Under the pieces are notes generated by a model that had not been told where the DNA came from, ran no database searches, and saw nothing but the letters and a program-made list of their open reading frames with translations. Position numbers and translations under genes: made by a program. This document shows positions 1 to 8,389 of a DNA stretch of 64,000 nt, piece by piece; position 1 is the first letter of the stretch; each line of letters opens with the position of its first letter. Source of the stretch: Sulfurimonas sp. HSL3-1 (GTDB taxonomy: Bacteria; Campylobacterota; Campylobacteria; Campylobacterales; Sulfurimonadaceae). The DNA is taken from assembly GCF_039645995.1 (NCBI RefSeq), contig NZ_CP147920.1, positions 1,426,001 through 1,490,000 on the forward strand, read 5' to 3'.

Positions 1-57
1 CTCGCCGGAACAGTGCGGAATGGTACAGAGCGTTTTGAAATGTTCGATGACCGTCAT
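1..57 (-). CDS. Putative M20-type peptidase, N-terminus only
   Basis: Only the first 19 codons are inside the window; the gene continues past base 1. They read MTVIEHFKTLCTIPHCSGE. This resembles the N-terminus of M20/PepD-like dipeptidases, which often begin with a helix followed by a 'IPHCSG' turn. A strong ribosome-binding site (AGGAGGG) sits just upstream of the ATG. It lies 9 bp downstream of cmoA on the same strand, so it is probably the last visible gene of the ribBA-cmoA operon. The family assignment rests on these few residues. Confidence 0.55.
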   Translation of the reverse strand, partial: MTVIEHFKTLCTIPHCSGE

Positions 58-66
58 GGGGCCCTC

Positions 67-777
67 CTATTTTTTCAGCGCGATAAAGGTCGCGAAGTTG
101 CCCCAGCGGAAGATCGTCTCGCAGTGGGCAAAGCCGCAGCGCGTCACCATCTCCCTGTTTTCCGCCTCGGTATAGGGGATGAGGACGTTCTCCAGCGCTT
201 CGCGCTTCTGCATGATCTCGTACTCGCTGTACCCCTGCGCTTTTTTGAAGTCGTAATAGCCGTCGATCAGGAGCTTATTGAGGCGCTTGTCCTCGCTGAC
301 GACCTTTTCACTGAAGATGAAGACCCCGCCGGGATTGAGCGCGTCGAAAAGGCGCTGCACGAGCGTCTCGCGCACCGGCGGACGGATGAACTGCAAGGTG
401 TAGTTCGTGATGAAAACATCGGCCGCCTCGTAGTCGAAGCGCATAATGTCGGCCTCTTCCAGCCTGATCTTCGAGCCGAAGACGGCGAGCTTGCGCCTGG
501 CCTGTTCGAGCATGGAGGCGGCGTTGTCGATGCCGACGAGCTCGGCGCCGACATGAAGGTCCCGCTCGATGCTCAGCAGCGTCGAGGCGGTGGAGCAGCC
601 CAGATCGTAGAGCCGTCCGCCCTCGGGAAGGTACGCCAGCGCGAAACGCTTCGTCAGCGCCATCGCCTCCTCGTAAAAGGGGACGGAGCGCTTGAGCATG
701 TCGTCAAAGACCGCGGCGATCTGCTCATCGAACTCAAACTGCTTCTCGATCGGTTTGTTGAATACTTTGTCTTCCAT
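67..777 (-). CDS. cmoA: Carboxy-S-adenosyl-L-methionine synthase CmoA
   Basis: Cytosolic enzyme that makes carboxy-SAM from SAM and prephenate; CmoB then uses carboxy-SAM to form cmo5U34 in tRNA wobble positions. The protein is 236 aa, close to the usual CmoA length (about 247). It has the CmoA N-terminus (KVFNKPIEKQFEFDEQIA), a SAM-binding motif I at about residues 58-66 (DLGCSTAST) and the downstream NYTLQFI motif. The chosen ATG overlaps the stop of the preceding gene as TAATG, which argues against the GTG-like extension upstream. No cmoB is seen in the window. Confidence 0.93.
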   Translation of the reverse strand: MEDKVFNKPIEKQFEFDEQIAAVFDDMLKRSVPFYEEAMALTKRFALAYLPEGGRLYDLGCSTASTLLSIERDLHVGAELVGIDNAASMLEQARRKLAVFGSKIRLEEADIMRFDYEAADVFITNYTLQFIRPPVRETLVQRLFDALNPGGVFIFSEKVVSEDKRLNKLLIDGYYDFKKAQGYSEYEIMQKREALENVLIPYTEAENREMVTRCGFAHCETIFRWGNFATFIALKK

Positions 778-1121
778 TACTCTCCCCTCTCGTTGGCGCA
801 CGCCACGCAGAGCGTCGCTTCGGGCATCAGTGCCAGCCTCGCCGGCGCGATCGCTTCGTCACACGCTTCGCAAACCCCGAACGCTTCGGCATCGATGCGC
901 GACAGTGCGTAGGCCAGACGGTTTTTGCGCCGCAGCGCCGCTTCATAAGCCTTGGCCGCGACCTCCTGCTCCCCCATCAGCTCCGAACGCGTCAGTTCCC
1001 CCAGGCAGCAGTCCGGGGCGATCGGCTCAAGCTGGGGTTCCAGCTGCGCGATCTCGTCGGCCGTCTTCGCCGCTGCCGCTTCAAGCGTCTGCCGCAGCGC
1101 CGCCTTCGCTTCCGTTGTCAT
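777..1121 (-). CDS. DksA/TraR-type C4 zinc-finger protein
   Basis: A 114-aa protein with a helical first half and a C-terminal four-cysteine zinc finger (C84-x2-C87 ... C105-x2-C108), the arrangement found in DksA/TraR family proteins that bind RNA polymerase in its secondary channel. Shorter than E. coli DksA (151 aa) and without a clear DxxDxA coiled-coil tip, so it may be a DksA-like rather than a true DksA protein. Its ATG overlaps the ribBA stop as ATGA, and its own stop overlaps the cmoA start, so the three genes are translationally coupled. Confidence 0.75.
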   Translation of the reverse strand: MTTEAKAALRQTLEAAAAKTADEIAQLEPQLEPIAPDCCLGELTRSELMGEQEVAAKAYEAALRRKNRLAYALSRIDAEAFGVCEACDEAIAPARLALMPEATLCVACANERGE

Positions 1122-2155
1122 TCATCGGCATCCAGGTGGATCACTTCGGCGACGTCCAGGCCGAAACCGCCCAGACCGACGAATGAAGGCGCATGGGCAT
1201 CGGTGATGAGACGCATATGCTTCACGCCCAGGGACTTGAGGATCTGTGCACCGACACCGTACTCTTTCATGTTGCCCCCGGTTGCATCGGGGTTGTTGAT
1301 GAAGACCAGGACCCCGCTGTTCTGCTTGAGGTACTCAATGCTCTCGATCAGGCGGCCGTACTTGGACTGGTTGAGCAGCAGGTCGAGGTCGGGGATGACG
1401 TTGTGCACCTTGACGTTGGCCGTTTCATTGACGTTGTAGAAGACGACGGCCGTATGGCGGTTCCCCTCGTGATCTACGAAATCGTGGCGTTTGGCCTTGA
1501 CGCCGAAGAACTCGATGTCCGCCTCTTCCGTGCTGTGTACCAGGGTCTCGTTGGCCATGCGGTACTCGACGATGTCGGAGATATAGACAACCTGCAGCGC
1601 ATGCTTCTCGGCGAAGATGTCGAGGTCGTCGCGGCGTGCCATCGTGCCGTCCTCTTTCATCACTTCGCAGATGACGGCCGACTCGCTCAGCCCCGCGAGG
1701 CGGCAGAGGTCGACGGAACCTTCCGTATGCCCCGTGCGTACCAGGGTACCGCCCTCTTTGGCGATGAGCGGGAAAATGTGCCCCGGGCGCGCCAGCTGCT
1801 CCGGGCGGCTGAGGGGATCGGCAAGGATGCGGATAGTGAGGTCGCGCTCGCCCGCGGAGATCCCCGTGGTCGCTTCCGTCGCATCGACGGAGACGGTAAA
1901 GGCCGTTTCGTGTGCCGAGGTGTTGGAGGTGACCATCGGCGTCAGCTCCAGCCGCTTGGCCGTCGCTTCGGAAAGGGCCACGCAGATGAGTCCCTTGGCG
2001 TGCGTCGCCATAAAGTTGACGTGCTCCGGCGTTGAGAAGACCGATGCGTAAACAAGGTCCCCCTCGTTCTCTCTGTCCTCGTCATCCATCATGATGACCA
2101 TCTCGCCGCGCTTGATCGCTTCAATCGCTTTTTTTACCCGTTCGATCGGTGTCAT
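1118..2155 (-). CDS. ribBA: DHBP synthase with degenerate GTP cyclohydrolase II domain (RibBA-like)
   Basis: The N-terminal half (about residues 1-200) is 3,4-dihydroxy-2-butanone 4-phosphate synthase, which makes the four-carbon riboflavin precursor from ribulose 5-phosphate. Its active-site motifs are intact: DDEDRENEGD, the RPGHIFPL loop and RTGHTEGSVDL. The C-terminal 140 residues align with GTP cyclohydrolase II but contain no cysteines, so the zinc-binding C-x10-C-x-C motif is missing. That half is probably not a functional cyclohydrolase, as reported for some epsilonproteobacterial RibBA proteins. Start chosen at the ATG with an AGGGAGAG site upstream rather than the 41-codon longer frame. 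Confidence 0.9.
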   Translation of the reverse strand: MTPIERVKKAIEAIKRGEMVIMMDDEDRENEGDLVYASVFSTPEHVNFMATHAKGLICVALSEATAKRLELTPMVTSNTSAHETAFTVSVDATEATTGISAGERDLTIRILADPLSRPEQLARPGHIFPLIAKEGGTLVRTGHTEGSVDLCRLAGLSESAVICEVMKEDGTMARRDDLDIFAEKHALQVVYISDIVEYRMANETLVHSTEEADIEFFGVKAKRHDFVDHEGNRHTAVVFYNVNETANVKVHNVIPDLDLLLNQSKYGRLIESIEYLKQNSGVLVFINNPDATGGNMKEYGVGAQILKSLGVKHMRLITDAHAPSFVGLGGFGLDVAEVIHLDADE

Positions 2156-2263
2156 TTCTCTCCCTAACAATGCTTCGGAATGCATACTTGTTTTGTGAAA
2201 TCCGTATATAATAGTTGCAATTATAGCCAATAAAAATTTTTCGTAAATTTCTCCCAGAAACCC

Positions 2264-2292
2264 TTGACATTGCGGCATATATTGCCTATAAT
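2264..2292 (+). promoter_or_regulatory. Sigma-70 promoter for the tRNA pair
   Basis: TTGACA at 2264-2269, a 17-bp spacer, and TATAAT at 2287-2292: a full-consensus promoter. It ends 39 bp before tRNA-Gln and points towards both tRNA genes. Confidence 0.88.
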
Positions 2293-2331
2293 TTCGGCCT
2301 CAACTGACACAGAGCAGTTGGAAATGCGGAC

Positions 2332-2406
2332 TGGGGTATCGCCAAGCGGTAAGGCACTTGGTTTTGGTCCAAGCATTCGGGGGTTCGAATCCCTCTACCC
2401 CATCCA
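2332..2406 (+). tRNA. tRNA-Gln (TTG anticodon)
   Basis: Cloverleaf with acceptor TGGGGTA (2332-2338) pairing with TACCCCA (2396-2402). The anticodon stem CTTGG/CCAAG encloses loop TTTTGGT with anticodon TTG. The T-arm contains GGTTCGAATCC. The 3' CCA (2404-2406) is encoded. Confidence 0.96.
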
Positions 2407-2432
2407 CTTGGATGACTCTTTTTTTTAACGAT

Positions 2433-2509
<77 letters not shown>

Positions 2510-2572
2510 ATCGAAACCTTCAACTTAACCATCAAACTTTTTTTCCAAAACGAGCTCTTTTCTTTTCAGGTA

Positions 2573-3037
2573 TTACTGTACGCTGCGCGCCGCCACGTCC
2601 CTGACCATTCGGCTGAAACCGGACGTCATGAAATAACCGTGCACGTAGGTCTTGATCTTTGAAGGCGCCAATGCCCCGGCCAGTTCCGGGGTCTCCGCAT
2701 CGGGAAGCACGATGTATTCCATCCCCAGGCGCCGGCACGCCTCGGCTTCACTCAGTACCAGCTCCCGCACAAACGGCGTCTCCGGGTTCAAGACGGAAAC
2801 CACGCGTCGTATCCCGTTGCGGCGCTGCAGCCGCTCCAACGCCGCCGGGTCAGGATAAGGGCCCGCGTAAAGATTCGTGCCGACGAAATAGACGCTCCCC
2901 TTAAAGGGCTGCAGCGGGTTGGCATATGCTTCGACTATGTCGAAATGGGTCAGCACCATCAGCAGGTAGTAGCTTAAAAACGTCAGCAGCAACAAAACGC
3001 GCACGCTCCAGAAGCGGAAGTTCTCAAACCATTTCAA
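2573..3037 (-). CDS. Membrane-anchored, degenerate dual-specificity phosphatase-like protein
   Basis: 154 aa with one N-terminal membrane segment (about residues 13-30) and a soluble domain resembling the beta/alpha core of DSP/PTP phosphatases (VYFVGTNLYAGPYPD..., IRRVVSVLNPETP, EAEACRRLGMEYIVLP). Where an active enzyme has H-C-x5-R, this reads VHGYFMTSGFSR, so the nucleophilic Cys is Gly and catalysis is unlikely. Start is a TTG overlapping the stop of the glycosyltransferase gene (TTGA). It is the last gene of the exopolysaccharide-type operon, so a regulatory or scaffold role in that pathway is possible. The fold assignment is inferred from sequence pattern only. Confidence 0.6.
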   Translation of the reverse strand: MKWFENFRFWSVRVLLLLTFLSYYLLMVLTHFDIVEAYANPLQPFKGSVYFVGTNLYAGPYPDPAALERLQRRNGIRRVVSVLNPETPFVRELVLSEAEACRRLGMEYIVLPDAETPELAGALAPSKIKTYVHGYFMTSGFSRMVRDVAARSVQ

Positions 3038-4425
3038 ATCGACTTCCTTTTGATCTGGCCCCAGGAGCGGTTAAAGAAGTTGAACGTGGCGAGGAACCCC
3101 TCCACTTTGAGAATCGGCCGGTAGAAGAACGGTTCCAGGAAACTCAGCACCAGCAGCCGATAGATATCCTTCAGCTTCGTGAAACGGCGCTTGACGAACA
3201 TGTCTAAAGAGAGGGCGCCGATGTTGAGGACGGTTCCCCAGGTGAACTCCAGCAGGAAGAAAAGCACGAGCGCCTCCTTGTTCAGCAGGCCGAAAACATA
3301 AAGCGTGATGATAGAGACGAGGCCCAGGAACGTCACCAGCGGCGCGACTCCCTCGATCAACAGATAATAGGGCATCGCGAGCATTCCCACCCTGCCGTAT
3401 TTCGGATTGAAGACCATATCCCGGTTGTAGTAAAGGGTTTCGATCAATCCCCGGTGCCAGCGGTTGCGCTGGCGCAGAAGCGATTTGTAGTCGGTGGGCA
3501 CCTGCGTCCAGCACATCGTGTCGGGGAGGAAGCGGACGGTATGATCGATGCCGTGGTCGTAACAGTGGCGATGCATGCGCACGAGCAGATCGAAGTCCTC
3601 CCCCACCGTGTGGCGGTAACCGCCGATGGAGAGGACCATATCTTTGCGGAAAACGCCGAAAGCGCCGGAGATAATGAGCAGGGCGCCGAAACGTTCCCAG
3701 GCGATCCTGCCGGCCAGAAAGCCCCGGGTGTATTCGAGCACCTGGAAGGCCTCGATCTGCGTGTTCGGCACGGCCCGGCGCAGGACATGCTTCTCGACGA
3801 CATCGCAGCCGTTCATCACGTTGACCCTGCCGCCGATGGCCACCAGCCTCCGGTCGAGGGAGAAAAGGACGATGCTCCTGAGAATCGCGTCGAACTCCAG
3901 CAGCGAGTCTGCGTCCACACTGCAAAAAAGCGGATACCGTGAGACGTTGATGCCGCAGTTGAGCGCATCCGCCTTCCCGCCGTTGCCTTTGTCGACGACG
4001 ATCAGGTTCGGATAGTCCGGCGAGGTATAGGTCTGCCGGATCGCTTCGTGGGGGACGTTCAGGCGTACGGGAACGTTGCTCGGTTCCAGGGCGAACTCCT
4101 CCTTGAGGCGCGTCAGCGTGCCGTCGGTTGAGCCGTCATTGATGACGATGATCTCATACTCGGGGAAATGCAGCTTTAAAAAGGAGTGGACCGAGGCGGT
4201 GATCGTCTTCTCCTCGTTGAACGCCGGGACCAGGAGCGATATCGGACGGTAGTTGTTCGAGTTGATGATCCGGCTGACAATGACGTTCTTGGCCGAGAAA
4301 AAATAGCCCATGATCTGTTTGAGCGAGATCAGGATAAACACCGTCGTCGTCATGTTCGTCATCACCAGGAACAGCAGGTAAAGCACCTGAAGCAGCAGAA
4401 AAAGATAGATCAGATATTCATGCAT
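3034..4425 (-). CDS. Processive family 2 glycosyltransferase, membrane polysaccharide synthase
   Basis: 463 aa. An N-terminal membrane segment, then a GT2 catalytic domain with VPAFNEE, the first Asp of INDGSTDG, SVDADS (the DxD nucleotide-sugar site), the catalytic GED (VGEDFDLL) and QRNRW, followed by three to four C-terminal membrane helices. This is the layout of inner-membrane synthases that polymerise and translocate a polysaccharide (PgaC/IcaA, hyaluronan and cellulose synthase types). The sugar cannot be told; the D,D,D,QxxRW set and FRKDMVLSIGGY region most resemble poly-N-acetylglucosamine synthases. Start overlaps the upstream gene by 8 bp and excludes a 51-codon spurious extension. 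Confidence 0.87.
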   Translation of the reverse strand: MHEYLIYLFLLLQVLYLLFLVMTNMTTTVFILISLKQIMGYFFSAKNVIVSRIINSNNYRPISLLVPAFNEEKTITASVHSFLKLHFPEYEIIVINDGSTDGTLTRLKEEFALEPSNVPVRLNVPHEAIRQTYTSPDYPNLIVVDKGNGGKADALNCGINVSRYPLFCSVDADSLLEFDAILRSIVLFSLDRRLVAIGGRVNVMNGCDVVEKHVLRRAVPNTQIEAFQVLEYTRGFLAGRIAWERFGALLIISGAFGVFRKDMVLSIGGYRHTVGEDFDLLVRMHRHCYDHGIDHTVRFLPDTMCWTQVPTDYKSLLRQRNRWHRGLIETLYYNRDMVFNPKYGRVGMLAMPYYLLIEGVAPLVTFLGLVSIITLYVFGLLNKEALVLFFLLEFTWGTVLNIGALSLDMFVKRRFTKLKDIYRLLVLSFLEPFFYRPILKVEGFLATFNFFNRSWGQIKRKSI

Positions 4426-5548
4426 TATCGTACTCCGCAACCGGGCAGAAGGCGTTGAGGCCGTCAAGGAAAAAGGCATCGTTGATTTTATCGGCGGCGT
4501 TGCGCGTGACGATCTCCAGGATCTCCGCGCGCCCGATGCCGTGTTGTTTACAGGTTTCGAAGATGTTCCGTCTGACATAGTAGTTTTCGTCGAAAAAGTA
4601 GACGTAGAGGAAGCTCAGCGCCTCGTTGCCGCAGAGGTCGAGCCCCGTCCGCGAGCAGACGATACGGGTCACGGGGGCGTGACTTTGATAATACGCCGCG
4701 ATCACGTCGCACTCCATCGCCCCGATCTTGTGGAAACTTCGGATATAGGTGATGACGAACTGTTCATCTTCCCGGTAGCGCGCAAACAGCCTTTTGAGCA
4801 GCGGAGCGTACTCGGGGTTCTTCGTGTCCCCCATCGCCGCGACGACGCTGCGAACCATCACCATCGGCGCGGCGCGGAACAGCACCCCGTTCAAAAAGAT
4901 CTCGAGCTCCCGGTACGGGACGTTCACGAGCGCCTGCATATAGACGAATTCGCTGAACTTCAGGCTGATCCCCCGGTTGTATGCCCCCTGCAGGACATCC
5001 GTGATGTGTTCAAGGTCTTCGTCCGTTTCGGCGAGCTTCGCAAAACCGTACACGGAGTAGACCATCATCTCGAACTCGGTATGTTTTTGGATCATCCGCT
5101 CGAAAAAAGATTTCAGACGCGGCGAATAGAGGAAGAGCATCTTCGTAAAAAAGAACTTCTTTTTCACCTCCGACCAGCTGGTGCGGTAACGGTGAAGCAG
5201 ATAGGTGTCGACCTCCATCTCCATGGCAAGGTCGCGCGTCTTTCTCCGCTCCCCGACGGGGAGAAAACTGTTCACCTCGGTCAAGGCGTCGGCGAGCGCA
5301 TAGTAATCGAGCCTGCCGTTCACCGCGAGTTCGTTCCGCCCCGATGCAAGGTAGCGGTTGATCTGCGGAACGTACTGCTCTTTGCGCAGCAGCACGATGT
5401 GCCGTCTGCGTTCGATGGAGTACTGCGAAACCGACAGGACGATGAGCAGAACGACCGCGCTCAGGAAGAACACGACCGTCACGTCCCAGACGAGCGGCAG
5501 CTTGTCCGTCAGAAACGTCAGCCATATCTGCAGAATATTTTCCGGCAT
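4418..5548 (-). CDS. Membrane-anchored HEAT-like repeat protein of the polysaccharide operon
   Basis: 376 aa with a single N-terminal membrane helix (about residues 20-42) and a long cytoplasmic all-helical region whose repeating amphipathic helices look like HEAT-type repeats (for example MVMVRSVVAAMGDTKNPEY and YVRRNIFETCKQHGIG). No catalytic motif seen. Between an outer-membrane beta-barrel gene and a GT2 synthase, overlapping both, it may be an adaptor that organises the synthase at the inner membrane. That role is inference from position. Start is coupled to the upstream stop as TAATG. Confidence 0.6.
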   Translation of the reverse strand: MPENILQIWLTFLTDKLPLVWDVTVVFFLSAVVLLIVLSVSQYSIERRRHIVLLRKEQYVPQINRYLASGRNELAVNGRLDYYALADALTEVNSFLPVGERRKTRDLAMEMEVDTYLLHRYRTSWSEVKKKFFFTKMLFLYSPRLKSFFERMIQKHTEFEMMVYSVYGFAKLAETDEDLEHITDVLQGAYNRGISLKFSEFVYMQALVNVPYRELEIFLNGVLFRAAPMVMVRSVVAAMGDTKNPEYAPLLKRLFARYREDEQFVITYIRSFHKIGAMECDVIAAYYQSHAPVTRIVCSRTGLDLCGNEALSFLYVYFFDENYYVRRNIFETCKQHGIGRAEILEIVTRNAADKINDAFFLDGLNAFCPVAEYDNA

Positions 5549-7287
5549 TACCAGTACCTTTTGACGTAGACGCTCGCGCCCCGGCGATCGAATGTCGCGG
5601 TGTCTGAACGGTAATGGTCATAAAAGAGGGCCGCGCCCGCCATCCATTCCGGCGTCAGCCGGTAGCTCCCCTCCCCCCGGAACATGTCCGCGTCCGTATG
5701 GCTGAACACATTGCCGATGTCGACCTTTTCCGACGAGGAGGCCCGTGTATAGGAGAGCATGGCCTCCCAGCGGCAGGCGCTTTCGTATTTCAGCAGATTC
5801 AGCAGCGCGTAACTGCCGCTCTCGGGAATCCAGTAGAACTTCTGGTTCCAGGTGTAACGGTCGCCGAAATAGAGGGAGTACTCCGGCACCAGCAGATGCG
5901 TGTCGCTCTCTTTATAGTGGCTATAGACGTACCCCATGCCGAACTCAAAATGCCCAACCCCCTTGTAAAGGTGCCCGCCGAGGCTGTAACGGGGGAGGAA
6001 ATCCGCGTCCGGCGCCGCGGAAATGGAGAGGTAGCCCCAGGTCCCGTTCCCGAAGGCACCATAAAGCTCTCCGCGCACATTCGTGTCGTAGAGGCCGTAT
6101 CGCCAGACCCTTTCAGCCGTGGCGACAAGCACACTGCGCGCGATCGGCACTTCGACTCCGGCATAGACCCGCCCGTCGTCGTCCCTGTTGTCGCTGTAGC
6201 CGGCGAACTCCGCTCCCGCCTCGAACGCGTGGACCATGGTACGGCAGTAGAGCTGCGGGTAGGTCTTGCGGAACGTCACCAGCGCCTGCCCGTCCAATGC
6301 CGACACAGCGGCCCCCGCTTTGGATTTTTCATGCAGCCGCAGCAGCACCGTGACATAAAGCCGTGTCGTTTCCAGGTCTCCGGGCTGCTCCGCGACCAGC
6401 GTTTCAAGCAGCGCTTCGGCTTTCCCCGGCTCTCCCGCTTCCAGGTAGAGCGCCGCCAGTTTTTTCCCCGTTTCGCGATTCGCATTGAGTGTATAGCTTT
6501 GCTGCAGCCGTTCGGCGGCTTCGGCGTATTTGCCCTGCCAGCGCAGCAGGTCCGTCAGGATCGCCTCCGCCTCCGCACTCGCGGGGTAGCGCTCCAAAAG
6601 CGCGCGGTCGGCGGCTTCCGCTTTGGGCAACGCACCCAGCCTGATCAATGCGCGGACGCGCAGCAGCATGGCATCGTAGGCGTTCCTGACCGCTTCGGGT
6701 TCGCCGTCGATCAGTGCCGGGACCTCTGCTGGCGCCTCCTCCAGGAGTGCCTCGCCCTTCTCGAGAAGCAGGGTCGTTCGCACCTGCAGGTAGACTTTGT
6801 CGTTCCTGTAAACCGGGTCCAGCGACACAAGTCGCCCGAACTGCGTTGCCGCCTCCCCGGTGCGTCCCGACCAGAAGAGCAGCGTCGCGTACTGTTTCAA
6901 CACGGCCCCGTCGCCGGGAAAGGCCTCGGCCAGCATGCGTGAGGCGTCGCAGGCCGCCGGCGCGCCCTGCGCGCGTGCCGTTTCATAAAGGTGGTCGATG
7001 AAGAGCTGCCTGATCCTGCCGGGATCGTCTTTCACGGTCTCAAAGTCACCGACGCCGAGCGCTACTGCCATCTGGCGGATGTCGGCGTCGCGGCTGCCGA
7101 CAAGGCAGCGTACCGAGTACTCCCCCGGCTCCGCGTAGGTCACGCAGTAGGGCGCGAGACCGGCCGAGAGACGCGCCCTCGCCCCCTCCGCTTCCGATGC
7201 CGTTTCGAAATGACCGAGTCTTGCCGAGAATATCTCCGCCGACAGACAAACCGGCAGCAGAATCAACGGCAGAAAAGTGCGTTTCAT
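5548..7287 (-). CDS. YaiO-like outer-membrane protein with SPOR-like and TPR regions
   Basis: 579 aa. A signal peptide (MKRTFLPLILLPVCLSA) precedes a short SPOR-like segment (FSARLGHFETASEAEGA...). Then come several TPR-type helical pairs to about residue 350, and a C-terminal YaiO-type beta-barrel (about 12 strands, ending in VYVKRYW with a terminal aromatic). TPR plus barrel is the plan of PgaA/AlgK-AlgE-like exporters that pass polysaccharide through the periplasm and outer membrane. It is the first gene of the operon; the synthase lies two genes downstream. An in-frame ATG five codons upstream is an alternative start, and neither has a strong ribosome-binding site. Confidence 0.75.
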   Translation of the reverse strand: MKRTFLPLILLPVCLSAEIFSARLGHFETASEAEGARARLSAGLAPYCVTYAEPGEYSVRCLVGSRDADIRQMAVALGVGDFETVKDDPGRIRQLFIDHLYETARAQGAPAACDASRMLAEAFPGDGAVLKQYATLLFWSGRTGEAATQFGRLVSLDPVYRNDKVYLQVRTTLLLEKGEALLEEAPAEVPALIDGEPEAVRNAYDAMLLRVRALIRLGALPKAEAADRALLERYPASAEAEAILTDLLRWQGKYAEAAERLQQSYTLNANRETGKKLAALYLEAGEPGKAEALLETLVAEQPGDLETTRLYVTVLLRLHEKSKAGAAVSALDGQALVTFRKTYPQLYCRTMVHAFEAGAEFAGYSDNRDDDGRVYAGVEVPIARSVLVATAERVWRYGLYDTNVRGELYGAFGNGTWGYLSISAAPDADFLPRYSLGGHLYKGVGHFEFGMGYVYSHYKESDTHLLVPEYSLYFGDRYTWNQKFYWIPESGSYALLNLLKYESACRWEAMLSYTRASSSEKVDIGNVFSHTDADMFRGEGSYRLTPEWMAGAALFYDHYRSDTATFDRRGASVYVKRYW

Positions 7288-7537
7288 GCTTTCTGACCAC
7301 ATTCTTTCATATTTTTATCATACACTGCATGATACGGTATGCTACCTAAAGTGTTGATTCTCCACGTTAAAAAACAATATTATTACGTTTCTTATACATC
7401 AACATTATTCAGCCACAGCACTTCACACAGATGAAACATAGACAGGAAACAGGGTGCGCCTGCAAAGAGGGTAGGAACGGTATAAAAGAAGAGAGGGAAA
7501 TAGTTGCTTGCCAGGACGGCGGGACGTCCCGAAGCGA

Positions 7538-7636
7538 TTAGAACTGTTTGGCGTAAACGGCAACGGCGATCAGACCGACATAGACCATTGCCATGAAGTT
7601 GAACTTCGTACGAAAATAGTTATCCAAAGCGTGCAT
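7538..7636 (-). CDS. Small single-span membrane protein, 32 aa
   Basis: Reads MHALDNYFRTKFNFM, then a hydrophobic stretch (AMVYVGLIAVAVYA) ending KQF. AAGGAG lies at good spacing before the ATG. It sits 39 bp downstream of the NifO-like gene on the same strand, so it may belong to that operon. Function unknown. The strong ribosome-binding site and the clean membrane segment are the support. A perfect palindrome (CGGGACGTCCCG) follows the stop. Confidence 0.55.
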   Translation of the reverse strand: MHALDNYFRTKFNFMAMVYVGLIAVAVYAKQF

Positions 7637-7674
7637 CGTTTCTCCTTGTGCCTTGATTGTCACTCTTATTGCAA

Positions 7675-8088
7675 TTATGGTTCCGGACAGGGTTCGCCGT
7701 TTTCGGAGGAGCAGCTGTTATCGATGGGGGTGCCCAGCGGCGTGTTGATGATTCCCTCGATTTTTGCCTGGTCGAAGCCGCACATGCGGTGGCCGTTGAC
7801 GCTGATAAGGGGACGGCGGATGAGAATGGGGTCTTGCAGCAGCATGCTAAGGGCCGCTTCGGCGTTATAGGCCGTGGGGTCGACCCGCCCCTCTTTGACG
7901 GCGGGGGCGTTGGGGTTGAACCACTCGGCCACGGGACGCTCGTCCAGGTAGGTCTTCAGTTCTTCCGGGCTCATACTGAGCGCCAGCAGGTCCTGCACGA
8001 TGAGCGTGCATCCCGCCTTGTAGAGCAGCTTCTTCTGGCGCGCGTTGGTCGCACACCCGGGTTTTTCGTAAAAGAGGACTAGCGTCAT
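7675..8088 (-). CDS. Nitrogenase-associated ArsC/Spx-fold protein (NifO-like)
   Basis: 137 aa of the ArsC/Spx thioredoxin fold. It has FYEKPGCATNARQKKLL near the N-terminus, as in the 'nitrogenase-associated protein' (NifO) group, and the cis-Pro region RRPLISVNGHRMCGFD. NifO in Azotobacter influences molybdenum use between nitrogenase and nitrate reductase. The cysteine of GCATN is kept, but the arsenate-reductase Arg set is not clear. A Cys-containing tail (NSCSSENGEPCPEP) is unusual. It overlaps the preceding gene as ATGA. Confidence 0.78.
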   Translation of the reverse strand: MTLVLFYEKPGCATNARQKKLLYKAGCTLIVQDLLALSMSPEELKTYLDERPVAEWFNPNAPAVKEGRVDPTAYNAEAALSMLLQDPILIRRPLISVNGHRMCGFDQAKIEGIINTPLGTPIDNSCSSENGEPCPEP

Positions 8089-8387
8089 CCCAGCTCAACC
8101 ATATCAATGGCTTTATCGGTAAGGCAGTAGGTCGTCGTACCGTCGTCGTCCTCGGTCATGCAGTGGTTCAGACACCCCGCATCCCACAGGGTTTCGATCG
8201 CTTCGTCGACAAGCTTCTGATCAAGCCCGAGGTAAAAGGCGATATCCTCGGCTTCGTAGACGCTGTAGTTCTCCTCGTCGGCGAGGTTGTAGATCGCCTT
8301 CATCACGCTGCGGAGAATCCGCGTCTTGCTAATCGGTTCGGACATATCCATACCAGTTTCGGACATCTCAACACTCTCTTCGGACAT
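8085..8387 (-). CDS. Conserved hypothetical, winged-helix-like, nif-linked
   Basis: 100 aa. The first 20 residues are Met/Ser/Glu-rich and the rest is helical with a winged-helix look (RILRSVMKAIYNLA..., EDIAFYLGLDQKLVDEAIETLWDAGCL, then a short beta wing TTTYCLTDKAIDMV). Start is the ATG three bases after the upstream stop region, with GGAGT as its binding site; the site lies inside the last codons of the 231-aa gene. The operon also holds the NifO-like gene, so it may be a nif regulator or assembly factor. Not recognised further. Confidence 0.6.
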   Translation of the reverse strand: MSEESVEMSETGMDMSEPISKTRILRSVMKAIYNLADEENYSVYEAEDIAFYLGLDQKLVDEAIETLWDAGCLNHCMTEDDDGTTTYCLTDKAIDMVELG

Positions 8388-8389
8388 TT

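Noticed and set aside
2156-2263. FMN riboswitch upstream of ribBA
   Set aside because: The conserved RFN helices were not found; the leader is short and AT-rich.
5614-6942. 442-codon open frame opposite the YaiO-like gene
   Set aside because: Low-complexity Arg/His/Gln product typical of antisense frames in GC-rich DNA.
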